A DNA stretch of 64,000 bases, from contig FWCC01000190.1 of NCBI GenBank assembly GCA_900169235.1, forward strand, positions 62,001-126,000, in the 5' to 3' direction. Position numbers and translations under genes: made by a program. The stretch comes from Zarea fungicola. Lineage: Eukaryota > Ascomycota > Sordariomycetes > Hypocreales > Cordycipitaceae. A model generated the notes under the pieces. It was not told the origin of the DNA. It ran no database searches and was given only the letters and a program-made list of their open reading frames with translations. Shown here piece by piece: positions 42,578-52,717 of the stretch (position 1 is the stretch's first letter; every line of letters starts with the position of its first letter).

Positions 42578-45500
42578 CTAGACAAACCCACGAATTCCCC
42601 GCAGTGTTGATCGCTTTTCCTTCTTCGGTTTGCTTGAGGAGCTGCTTCCATCATCTTTGCTCTTGTCTCCTCCGTCTCGTCGTAATCTACTGTGCAACCC
42701 GGCTGCCCCGAATGTTAGGTTCTGAGTTGTATCTGCAATCCATGATTTCGGCAACTCACCAAAATGCCTTTGATCAGGGCTACGGGACGAGCCTGACGCC
42801 TCTTGCCCTTGTGGACTTGGGACCGCAGTCAAAGCTGCGCCAATCTTGGGATCTAGAGGTGGCGTCACATGGTACGGATTAGCATCCGCAGATTCGGATG
42901 ATCCACCTACTGCGACTTTCATCATGACAGGGCTCTCTGATGTTGAAAGGTACTCTGTGCCATCTCGGTCTGCGCCCTGTGACGTATTGATAGGTGCCGG
43001 TGCCGATGAGTTCATGTCCAATAAAGATGACTGCAGTTTTGTATACTTGCGTTGTAAAAGGTCAAAATGCTTCTGCAGATCTGCTTGCTTTGCCCGGCTG
43101 GCCGCCAGCGAAGCCTCAATAGCCAAATCCGAATTGGTACCCGGCCGAGAGCGCTCTTCCTGTACCGTTGACAGTTGCTCTTGCAAAGCAGCCAGCTGGC
43201 CCTGGAAGAGCTTCTTAGTTCGCTGGACCTCGGCTTCTTGTGCTGCCAGCTTCATCTGTAGCTCTTCCAATCTGTTTTGCGTTTCCGCGGCCTTCTTCAT
43301 CGCCTCCTGCCTCTCCAAGTCCTTGGCTTGGAAGTCTCGCTCCGACACAGTCAAGCGCACAACTTCTTCGCGAAGTCGCTGCATTTCCACTCCGTGGATC
43401 TCAATTGACTGCATGTGCTGCTTCCAATTCAGTTCTTTGACTTCTGAATCGCACAGCAGGATTCGGAGCTTGCCGCACTCCTCTTTGGACATTACAAGTT
43501 CCTTTTGCAGCTCCTCCAGTTCGGCCAGTGTCTTCTTAGACTCCTCTCGCATATTCTTCATCTTGTTATAGAAGTCGGTCTCCCACTTTTTTGCCATAGT
43601 ACGACTCTTTTCAGACTCCTTTCGGACCTGCATCTCTGCCTTCTTGGCCTCTTCGTATCTGCTCTTGAGATTGCGGGTCGTCATGATTAGATTTTGCGTC
43701 TCAGCCTCTGTTGCGGCCTCTACTACCTGACGTCGTCGAAGTTCTCCAATGTGCGTCATATGCTGCTGCTTCAAGAAGCGTTCAAAGCTCAAATCATTTT
43801 CTAGTAGCAGCACCCGGCGTTGAAGCTGCACCACCTGAGTGTTTGCATCTACACCCGAGGATTGCACAGAGCCAGAAGTTGGTGGCAGGGGAGGCGGTGG
43901 CATAGAATCTCTTACCGACCTGTCGGCATTCGAGTCGGGATGGCTTAGAGCAAGGGAAGCAACGCTATCATTGGCAAGTGACTGGTGTAGCCCTGACTTG
44001 ATGGTCTTGTTGGATTTAATCATATCTTGTAGCTGAGTGTGGGATGGCGACTGCGTCAGCTGGGTTGGGCTATCGCTGAATCGGGCCTTTGCGTCGTTTG
44101 AGTCTCTGTTTGACGGCTGGCTAGATTGTGAGCCCCTGCGTATCATCATCGAAGGCGTGCGGTCGCTTGATACAGAATCAGCACTGGAGAATTGAGACTT
44201 GCGCCAGTTGTCAACCTTGGTCACAGAGCTGCTCAGTAGCGCTGGGTCCGACGTCGCGCCCTGAGGTGCATAACCAACATCTTGGGAACCAATGATATCG
44301 GCGGAATGGGCTTGTGGAAGGGTACTCTCACTAAACGGGTCAGCCTCAGTAGTCGTGCGTAGTCCCATACACCCGGCGACGACTTCGGCGGCTTCGCACT
44401 TCATCCAACGAGTAAAATCTGTCTTTTCGGACTCAATGGTCAATGTATAAAAATTCGGGTGCAGTAGATGAATGCTGCAAAACTGTTCGGAGTGATGCCT
44501 AATCTCAGTGGGCTGCACTTCGATGCTGCTGGATTCCGACGTCTCGGCATGGCGGAGATGCCGCTGCGGCTTTCGAATATAGTCCATGAAATTAATAGGA
44601 TATAATCCGTACAGCATGGAAAAATACTGGCCAAGATGCCCAATGGTAAAGTCTTCTGAATCTGGCGCGTGGAGGCAGGATTCCCAAGTTGCGGCAGCAT
44701 CCAGAGACGGAGTTTCGATGGACCCAGACCGTTCCTGTTCCCAGAAGAGGAAACGCGCATATATATTAAATAGCGTCGGGAGATGCGGCACGAGATCGCT
44801 CGGCATGTGTGGTAATAGCATGATCAATGCAGTGAGAGCAGCAGAAACCACGGTGGTGCATGTGTCCAGCTGCAAGCAAACCAGCAAGCTTGTCCAGAGG
44901 GGAGTTTCCAGAATCTGATACAGGTGCGGTGGTTGTCCTTGGATAAAGGCACAAAAGAATCGGAGAAGTGGCTTTCTGTGTTCCCTTTTAACGAATAGCC
45001 TATTTAGCGAAGCAAAGAACTCGTTCGGCTTTCTTCTGCCAAATTGACCCAGCGCATCTCTGAGGAGGTGTTCGTTATGCTCCAAGGCCTTATTGCCTTC
45101 AATGTGGGCAGGAAAGAAGTTATCTATCCAAATTGCCAGGAGCCGGTCGATGATGGGATTTGATGTTGAATCACCTTCGAAAGAGTCTTGCAGCTTTTCT
45201 GCCAAGACAGCCGTGTTCATCATGGCAAATATGGTCTCTTTAACGACGCTTTTGTCCAGCGGAGTATCGTCAAGTATTTTCTGGCACGCATCGAACCAAA
45301 AGAGGACCTTCTCAGGGCTCTGCAGTGCCATCTGGATGCGGCGTAGGATAGCCATCCAAGGCCCAGTTGCTGCGGAGTTGCCTCGTACATGTTTTTCAAA
45401 GATGACAACCAGTTCTTCTTGAAGTCGGTCGGCAATGGCATCGTCGTAGATCTCATGCTTGTCGAGATAAGCCTCTATTGCGCTTTTGACGTCGTCCGGA

Positions 45501-45650
45501 AGTGGCAACGCAGGCTCCGTGATGTACAAGGTGATGGCCTTGGAAAGGTCTTTGACTGTGCTATTCGAGTGGGACTGATCAGCAAACCGCAATGATGGGG
45601 CAGGGGGAATGAGCGGGGATGGGTATCCGGTGATACCTTGAGGAAGCCAT
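42578..45650 (-). CDS. TSC1: Tsc1/hamartin homologue
   Basis: Partner of Tsc2 in the complex that restrains Rheb/TORC1. Model: complement(join(42578..45560, 45561-45636 spliced out, 45637..45650)), 998 aa. Exon 1 is only 14 nt and encodes MASS plus two bases. The 76-bp intron (GTATCA..CTGATC..GAATAG) then gives SSTVKDLSKAITLY. Reading on through the intron would give a different start from a TTG. Residues to about 400 form the hamartin helical domain (VLFWFDACQKILDD, EHNEHLLRDALGQFGRRKP, PLLRFFCAFIQGQPPHLYQ). The middle is disordered, and about residues 570-860 are a long coiled coil. The C-terminus is Ser/Lys-rich. Confidence 0.9.
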
Positions 45651-46808
45651 GGCAACCAAGCAGAGATTTTTGCAGAGCCGGATGCTGCGGGCTCAGATGA
45701 GCCCGAGCCGCGATATGTGTATTGCCTGACAGCTGTATATAAACCTGCGATGCAAACAAAAGCAGTTCCGTGATTTCTGCAGAGGCAACACGAGCTCTGG
45801 CAAACAATCGGGCGACAGGGCAGGCTGGTGGTCCGATCTTGGTGACGAGGTCAGGTTAGAGTCCCACTGGAGCTATGGAGCAAGCATCCCGGCTGGGGTT
45901 AGTTACGACAGGCAGATCGCTGGCGAGAAACAGTTAATGGGGGAGCAGGTTCAGGATACTTAGAGAATATAGTCTTTTCTGGCAGTTCGTCATGTACCCT
46001 ATACTTGTGATGACCCGTACAGGCGTAAAATGGAGCCCCTAAACCCCGCATCCAGGGCGCATGACCGACCCACGACGAAACAAGACGCTTTTGGGAGCTT
46101 ATTAGGGTACATACATGGCTAGAGGACAGACCAGCTGGGTGGCATTGATTCTGAACTCTGTGCAAGTAATTACAGGAAATCATGCATTTAATGAAAGGAA
46201 AAAAGTCATAAAAAAAAGAGAGCCGAACAAATCACTAGTCGGAAGCAGGGTGCTATGTCTTGTTGGCACGGCACTGGCTCAAGTCTGCCACACCACAGGG
46301 CTAGTCTGGCATGGCTGGGCTGGCTGGCTTGGTTGCGGTGGGATTTGCCTATGCCTTTGGCTTCGCTACCTACAAGTACGCAACCAGACGAATGCAGCAT
46401 TGCGTGTATGACTGGCATTGGCCAGACCACCCTGTTGCCCGCCACCCTCCAACTTGTTGCTGTGGCCAAACGCGGGGTAATTAATTCAGGGCATTGAATT
46501 GAGCCCTGAGGCACCCCGACTATCACTTGCTCCAAGCCATTGACGGTCTCCTCAAGTGTGTGTCCTCATATAACATGCCCTCCTGCTGACCCCTCACTCT
46601 ACTCCTTTCCTCCTCCTTTCCTCATCATCAGTCCATCTAAGCTCTAATTGTCCGTCGAATTCACCACTTTAACCATCTACAATCAACTTCATCTATCTGT
46701 CAAGCGTCCTTAGTTCTCTCTCCCATACTCTACCCTAGAATCCCCCCAATTGACTCGCGTGACCACTCGCCGTCCCCAAACCCATTTACACCAAGCAATA
46801 CCGGCAAG
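45651..46808. other. Divergent promoter region of TSC1 and the DJ-1-like gene
   Basis: Start-to-start spacing is 1158 bp. The last 260 bp before the DJ-1-like start are a C/T-rich leader (CTCCTTTCCTCCTCCTTTCC). No gene is supported. ORFs of about 100 codons near 46115-46535 overlap each other on both strands. Confidence 0.5.
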
Positions 46809-47847
46809 ATGGCTGCGCATAAGACCTCCGCCGTGGGAGATGAGCCCATTGAAGTGCTCATCGCATTGCACCCAAAATTTGACCTCCTCGACCTTACTGG
46901 TCCCATGAAGGTCTTCACCACGGCGGCTCACAACTTCAGTGACGAGTGTAAGTACATACACCAGCTGCGTCTGCGACGGTGGAGCTCCATACTGACCCCA
47001 CACTCCTTACGTTACAGCCAGCAAAGCCTTTGAGGTGACCCTTGTTGGAGATGAGCCCAAGGTTCTCTCTGAGCAGGGCGCCATTATTGGCTCTCAGATC
47101 ACCTTCAAGGAGGCCCATGAACGCCTCGAGGAGTTTGATATACTCGTCATCCTAGGCGGTAATGCGGACGAGATTCTCAAGGCCGAAGCCCAACCACTTG
47201 GCCTCATCAACGACTTTGCCGAGCTCCAGAAGAAAGACCCTGTTAGAGAGCGGACTGTCCTGTCCATCTGCACGGGCTCTCTTTTCCTAGCCCGTGAGGG
47301 TATTCTCTCTGGCCTCTCTGCCACCTGCCACCCCGACTACATGACAAGATTCGAGAACGAGTGCAGTGATGCAGCCACTCGCAACCTCCAGGAGCGAACT
47401 GATGTTCTCGAGGACGCCCGCTATGTCGTCAATAACCTTCGTTTTGACCTCGGTGACGAGGACGAGAACCCATACATTCGTCGCAAGTCCGATGCTGGAC
47501 GCCGACCCTCCCAGACAGCTCGGTAAGCCCCACACCCTGGCAAATACGACTCTGCTATAAAATATATACAAGGAGCTACTGGGACATTTCAATAATACTA
47601 ACAGCCATGTTACAGCAAGGGTAGCATGTCCTTCAAGGATATGGGCCGCCGTGAGTCCATTGCCCGCCGCGCTGCCATGCGCCTTGGCGGTCTTCGTGTT
47701 GTGACGGCTGGGGGCAATAGCGCTGGCATTGATGCGGCTTTGTATCTTGTCAGCGCTCTGGTTGATGACGGGTGTGCGGCGGAAGTCTCCAGGATCATGC
47801 AATGGAACTGGAGCAAGGGCGTGGTTGTCGACGGTCTCGACGTCTGA
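46809..47847 (+). CDS. DJ-1/PfpI-family protein
   Basis: Class I glutamine amidotransferase-like fold; fungal members are often glyoxalase III-like or of unknown activity. Model: join(46809..46947, 47018..47522, 47616..47847), 291 aa. Intron 1 (GTAAGT..TTACAG) splits Ser and intron 2 (GTAAGC..TTACAG) splits Arg. An N-terminal strand with FDLLDLTGPMKVF, the nucleophile elbow ILSICTGSLFLA (Cys) and C-terminal VVTAGGNSAGIDAALYLV, typical of the AraC-amidotransferase-like DJ-1 group, are present. About 50 charged residues between the last two blocks are an insertion relative to small DJ-1 proteins. Confidence 0.9.
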
Positions 47848-48873
47848 TTTTTTGTGCAAGGTGGTCTGTTGTATTATAGCCGTGTGGGACTATACGCACA
47901 CTCAGGCTTGAGACTGTTGGCCATACCGCCAGTGACAGAACCGAGTGTCACGTATGGTGTATATCGCGTTGTTATCCACTAAATTATGGTGCAGCGCAAT
48001 TTATGTGTGTTTCTTGTTAGTTAATCGAGAGCAATATATGTACAATCAAGTGAAGAAGCTGGTGTTACTCTTAAAACCTACCTGTCTGATGCATGCGTTC
48101 ATCGCCCCACCGTGCAAATTGGAGCCCTTGAGAGCGGGGGGGGGGCTTGCTATGTGAATATAGACCAGGACTGCGTTGTGTAAATGAACGATGTCGATGC
48201 GCTGTACAGTCTTCCTATGTATAAGAGAAATAACAAGAGAAAGCAAAGAAGTACAGATAATTTCCAATTCATGCGTTATTTTGGGCTTATGATGGGATCA
48301 CGGAACCCAAAACCCCCCTTCTCCAGCTCCGATAGTTTAACTATGTACAATTTATTAGGTAGGACTTGGTTAGCGCGGGGCCACCTCCAACCCATCTCAT
48401 GTGCTAGTTAGCTTGCTGAGCTTTGCAGCTTTGCCCAATCGTGTCGCGACTACTCCGTAGTCAAAAGCTTGCATCGGCTGCTGCATTTCTCTAGCGTTGC
48501 CCTTGAGCTGACAGAGTTCGGCTCATTCTTCTGCTGATTGCGAATTGCCTTAAATTCGATACGTAAAGGGACGAACTGTGTCCTGTTTTTCTCAACCGGT
48601 CCACGTTTCGACTTACCTTCCATTGCCCTGTACCGCTATCGGCGCACGCCGCGCTTCAGAGCTCTCGGTGCCAAAGGGTTACCGACGAACGCTACCGGTA
48701 AAAGTCCTGCAACTACGGAGCCCAAGATCCAAATCTCACCGGCCCATTCACGTTTTTCTCACCAGCATAGCTCCAGTAACACCATTCAAACTCGGAGCAC
48801 TGGGCTTTTCTTGCGATCCCATGCGAGCGTACATAGCAAATCAAACAACAAGACGAATCAACACTGCCCCATA
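47848..48873. other. Intergenic with G10 tract; leader of the SAP-domain gene
   Basis: 3' flank of the DJ-1-like gene, a G10 tract at 48136-48145 and the promoter/leader of the next gene. The 336 bp before 48874 are open in frame with the SAP gene but contain no ATG, so they are taken as untranslated. Confidence 0.5.
48136..48145. repeat. G10 homopolymer tract
   Basis: Ten G about 290 bp after the DJ-1-like stop codon. Confidence 0.9.
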
Positions 48874-48874
48874 A
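48821..48874 (+). promoter_or_regulatory. 17-codon upstream ORF overlapping the SAP gene start (TAATG)
   Basis: An ATG at 48821 opens a 17-codon ORF (MRAYIANQTTRRINTAP) whose TAA (48872-48874) shares its last A with the ATG of the main ORF. If the transcript begins upstream, ribosomes could terminate and restart here. The transcript start is not known. Confidence 0.45.
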
Positions 48875-50613
48875 TGCCCGACTGGGCGAAGCTCAAGGTC
48901 GTTGACCTCAAGGCTGAACTGAAGCAACGCGATCTCCCGCAGCATGGCTTGAAGGCAGAGCTTGTCGCGCGACTCGACGACGCAGATACGGAGGCCGCGA
49001 GCGACGGAGACAAAGTACCGACAAACGAGCGTGAAAGCAATCTGACACTGCCCGCCCAGAGCGATGAGCAAGGGGCAGACCAGACTGAGCCAGCGCCAGC
49101 TGCTGCAGAGATCATTACAGAAGTTGTCCCAGAAACACTCCCAGAATTTCCAAATATCGAAGCGACAGACGATGCGTCAGTGAATATGGACGATGCGGTT
49201 GACGTTCCAACTGCCGCGCCCGTTACACCAACAGAGCAGCCACTCAAGGCTGCAGAATCGTCAAGCGATGAATCACAGAAGCGCAAGCGCAAGTCAGCTT
49301 CGCCCTCCCCCTCATCAGATGAAATCGCTACCAAACGAGCACGTGTGACACTGGAACCTGAAGAAAACCAGACAGCCTTCATGCCAGCCGCATCAACTCC
49401 CAACACCGATTTGCGAGCTGCCAGTAGCCCAATTCCGATGGCAGTGGACCTCCAAACAGCCACCGTGGTATCAAACGAACCAGTCGAACCACCGCCAGCA
49501 TCACCTCCTCCCACGCTGCATGCATCCGAAGCAGCCACTGTGTCATCCAACGGCCCAGCAGCTGCTGCCGTTGGAGATGAAATGGTGCTCGATCATGACG
49601 TCGCGCCTGCGCGGCACCCAGCCACACCGGCACTGTATATTAGCAATCTTATGCGCCCACTTCGCCCGGCTGACATCCAGGCGCATGTCTGTGACCTGGC
49701 CGCGCAGCCAGGCCAGTCACCTGATGACCGCGTTATTGTCCAGTTCCATCTTGACCAGATCCGCACGCATGCCTTTGTAGTCCTCACATCAGCACAAGCC
49801 GCCTCGAGAGTGCGCTCGCGGCTGCACGACCGCGTGTGGCCGAACGAGAGCAACCGCAAAGCGCTCATTGTCGACTTTGTACCACCTGATAAGGTGATGG
49901 AGTGGATCGAGACGGAGCAGAGCGGCGGCGGCGGGAGAGGCCGCTGGACGACGCGCTGGGAGGTCGTATACAGCAACGGACCGGATGGCGACGTTGAAGC
50001 ACGCCTACAGCAGGCCGATGGCCCTGTGACACGTCCCGGACCACCGCCGCCCGCGGGGCCCCAGGCCAGCTACGCAGGTGCCAATCCCGTCGCCAGCATC
50101 ATCCCTACCGGCCCTAGAGGAGGCCGCGATCGAGGCGACCGTGATGGGCATTCGCCGCGCGGAGCAGCGCCGCAGCCACCACCGCGTGGTCCCCGCAGCA
50201 GGCCCGGTCCGGGCAGCTCCCTGGAATACGACGCGCAGCGAACGAGAGCGCGGCCGTCGGTCACATTCCAGCTCGTCGCCCCCGACCTGGCCCGCCGCCG
50301 CGTAGACAACATGCGCTCGTTCTACACCACAGACAAGCGACGCGAGCTGGGCCGCGAGATCAACCGTTACTCGTTTGAAGAGGGGGATGGGTTCGTCGAT
50401 CGCGGCAAGGAAGTCTTTGAAGGCATCCGCCCGCCTCATCGCGAGCGTGAGCGCCGTGGAGGCCGTGGCGGAGGAGGCGGAGTAGGCGGAGTAGGCGGCG
50501 GCGGCTTCAGACAGCGATCTGATCGTTATCTTCCTGCATCTTCCGGGGGAGGCGGCGGCAGCGGCGGTGGGCGTAGATGGTACGACAATCGCGACAGGGA
50601 CCGTCGCTATTAG
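48874..50613 (+). CDS. SAP-domain, acinus-like RNA-binding protein
   Basis: 579 aa, intronless. Residues 1-40 are a SAP motif (WAKLKVVDLKAELKQRDLP, then GLKAELVARLDD), a DNA/RNA-binding helix pair. A disordered acidic stretch with KRKRKSASPSPSS follows. About residues 245-345 form an acinus-type RRM (LYISNLMRPLRPADIQAHV, VIVQFHLDQIRTHAFVVL, LIVDFVPPDKVMEWIETE). The C-terminal block VDNMRSFYTTDKRRELGR is followed by a Gly/Arg-rich (RGG) tail. This order resembles animal acinus, a splicing and exon-junction accessory factor; a Tho1-like role is also possible. The ATG is the first in frame. Confidence 0.85.
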   Translation: MPDWAKLKVVDLKAELKQRDLPQHGLKAELVARLDDADTEAASDGDKVPTNERESNLTLPAQSDEQGADQTEPAPAAAEIITEVVPETLPEFPNIEATDDASVNMDDAVDVPTAAPVTPTEQPLKAAESSSDESQKRKRKSASPSPSSDEIATKRARVTLEPEENQTAFMPAASTPNTDLRAASSPIPMAVDLQTATVVSNEPVEPPPASPPPTLHASEAATVSSNGPAAAAVGDEMVLDHDVAPARHPATPALYISNLMRPLRPADIQAHVCDLAAQPGQSPDDRVIVQFHLDQIRTHAFVVLTSAQAASRVRSRLHDRVWPNESNRKALIVDFVPPDKVMEWIETEQSGGGGRGRWTTRWEVVYSNGPDGDVEARLQQADGPVTRPGPPPPAGPQASYAGANPVASIIPTGPRGGRDRGDRDGHSPRGAAPQPPPRGPRSRPGPGSSLEYDAQRTRARPSVTFQLVAPDLARRRVDNMRSFYTTDKRRELGREINRYSFEEGDGFVDRGKEVFEGIRPPHRERERRGGRGGGGGVGGVGGGGFRQRSDRYLPASSGGGGGSGGGRRWYDNRDRDRRY

Positions 50614-51228
50614 ACAAAGCTGCGCCCAAGCAGGCTATGGAATTGTGCTTTTCGGGCAGGGAGGGTTCTTGATTTTCTTTCACACGTGTCGTTTTTGTTT
50701 TTTTCATACACAATTTCTTCTAAACAAAGGCGTTTTAGGCAGGGTCTGCGGCGGCGTGGAATCGGTCAACTAACGCAAACACTTTTGCTTGGTGGTTTTC
50801 CTCTTCTTCCTTGTCTGCTAGATAGAGGCTGGATGGTTTCGATTTGACATGAATCTTGTTTCTAGACGAGAGTTGATTGAAGTGTGCTTAGTAGCTTGAG
50901 GCATACTGGGGGAACAAATCAAAATTGTCTTGCTACAGCAAGAATGATCCTCAAACTGGCGACCTTAGATTAGATTACGGGAATCATCCGTCGGATTTTA
51001 CAGTGTACACCTCACAGGTATGTTCGTGCAGGCGTGTTATACAAAATAGAATCTTTGCTATAAACGTTATGGGATATAGCTTGCATCTTGCGATAGGCCG
51101 AGCTTAGTATTCATCCATATTTAGTTGTAATTTCATAGTCAACTTCGGTTTCCCAATCCCGTCCTTTATTTTTCTTCTTGGTGGGGGGGGGGGGCGGTTC
51201 ACGTATTTTGCGGTACAAGGCTGCGTGC
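50614..51228. other. Convergent intergenic region with G12 tract
   Basis: Between the ends of the SAP gene and CPA1. G12 lies at 51183-51194. No gene is supported. Confidence 0.5.
51183..51194. repeat. G12 homopolymer tract
   Basis: Twelve G about 35 bp beyond the CPA1 stop codon, in the convergent space with the SAP gene. Confidence 0.9.
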
Positions 51229-52645
51229 TCAAGCACTGCTAGCAAGAGACTCTGGCTCGACGCCGACACGCTCACGGCTCATGACATCGAGAAGGAACTG
51301 GGTGGGACGGTTGTCTTTGTAAACGGCCTGAGAGTTTTTGGCCAGACGAACGCTGTCAAGGTACTTGTCAAACAGGTACGAGCTGTCCATGGGGCCGCCC
51401 TTGGCTTCGGGGTGGAACTGCGTGGAGAAGATGGGGCGAGTCTTGTGAATCATGCCCTCGTTGCTGCCGTCGTTGAGATTGACAAAATACTCCTTGAAGT
51501 CGCTTGGCAGAGTGCTAGAGTCAATGGCGTAGCCGTGGTTCTGGCTGGTAATGTGACATTGGCCAGTGGTCAAATCGAGGGCGGGAATGTTGTGGGCGCG
51601 GTTGCCGTACTTGAGCTTAATCGTTCTGGCACCGACAGCAAGAGCAAGCAGCTGGTGGCCGAGGCAGATGCCCATGATGGGAATAGAGGAAGTCTCCATC
51701 AAGCGGGCAAGATTGTAGACAGTCTCCTGGCAGTGAGTTGGGTCACCTGGGCCATTGGAGATGAAGACACCGTCAAAGTGCTGAGCAACCTTGTGGATGG
51801 GGTAGTTGTGAGGGAGAACAGTGACCGAGGCACCACGGCTGACGAGGCTTCGGAGAATATTTTCCTTGACACCAGTGTCAATGAGAGCGACATGCAGGTC
51901 AGCGCCAGGGGACTCGACGACGAATGGAGCCTTTGTGCTGACGCGCTTGACCAGGTTGATCTGGCCAGGGTCAATGAAGCCTTCATCTTCGTCGGCGTCG
52001 TACTCGTCACCAATGGAAATTCTGGCGAGGGAGGAGCCCTGCTCTCTGAGGAAGGTGACAATTTCTCGGGTGTCGACACCAGAGATGGCGGGAACACCTT
52101 CGCGAGCACACCACTCGCTCAGACTCTCAACAGCGGTCCAATGGCTGTAGTTGAGGGCAACATCGGAGACGACAACACCCGCGCACTGAATGTGGGGGGA
52201 CTCAAAATATTTGAGTAGGTTGTACTGGTCCCGCTCTTTCGAAGGGACTCCGTAGTTGCCAATCAAGGGCTGGGTGAAGACGAGAATCTGACCGCGGTAC
52301 GAGGGGTCGGTCATAGACTCGGGGTATCCGACGAGGGAAGTGGTGAAGACAGCCTCGCCAGAGATGTTAGCATTGGCGCCAAAGGCTTTTCCTCGAAAAA
52401 CGGGACCATCCTGCAGAACCGAGAGTTAGATTGGGCAACACAACAAGAGCCCAACGCGAGCAAGCATGGCATGGGGGACAGCTTACGCGGATGGTGAAAG
52501 TGGCAGGCAAAGAGTTGGCTGCAGCGGATCTAGCTTTGCTACCGGTAGAAAGAAACTGAGCTTGTACCGTCATGAACTTGCTGCGAGTCGGCATCGCCAT
52601 TCTGGCGGCCGGCTTAGCAACATGGCTTGTCAGGCGGGCGAACAT
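51229..52645 (-). CDS. CPA1: Arginine-specific carbamoyl-phosphate synthase, small subunit
   Basis: Glutaminase subunit that supplies ammonia for carbamoyl phosphate in arginine synthesis; mitochondrial in filamentous fungi. Model: complement(join(51229..52410, 52487..52645)), 446 aa. Exon 1 encodes a basic presequence ([20 protein letters not shown]). The 76-bp intron (GTAAGC..CTGCAG) joins ATFTIR to [20 protein letters not shown]. The CPSase small domain ([20 protein letters not shown]) is followed by a GATase domain with [15 protein letters not shown] (catalytic Cys) and FHPEAKGGP (His, Glu). A long antisense ORF (51178-52218) mirrors its codon use. Confidence 0.95.
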
Positions 52646-52660
52646 TGTGGGCGAAAGCGC

Positions 52661-52717
52661 TTAGATTTGCTTGAAAGCCGGGTTCCAGATCTGTTTCGAC
52701 GGAGGGGTCTTGTTCAT
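52661..52717 (-). promoter_or_regulatory. 18-codon upstream ORF in the CPA1 leader
   Basis: ATG at 52715-52717 and TAA at 52661-52663, 15 bases before the CPA1 ATG. The peptide is MNKTPPSKQIWNPAFKQI. It shares only the MN start with the fungal arginine attenuator peptide. An apparent leader intron (GTACGT..CCCTTAG, 52772-52860) precedes it. Confidence 0.5.

Noticed and set aside
51178..52218. 346-codon plus-strand ORF opposite CPA1
   Set aside because: It mirrors the codon use of the CPA1 exon, has no family features, and CPA1 is certain on the other strand.
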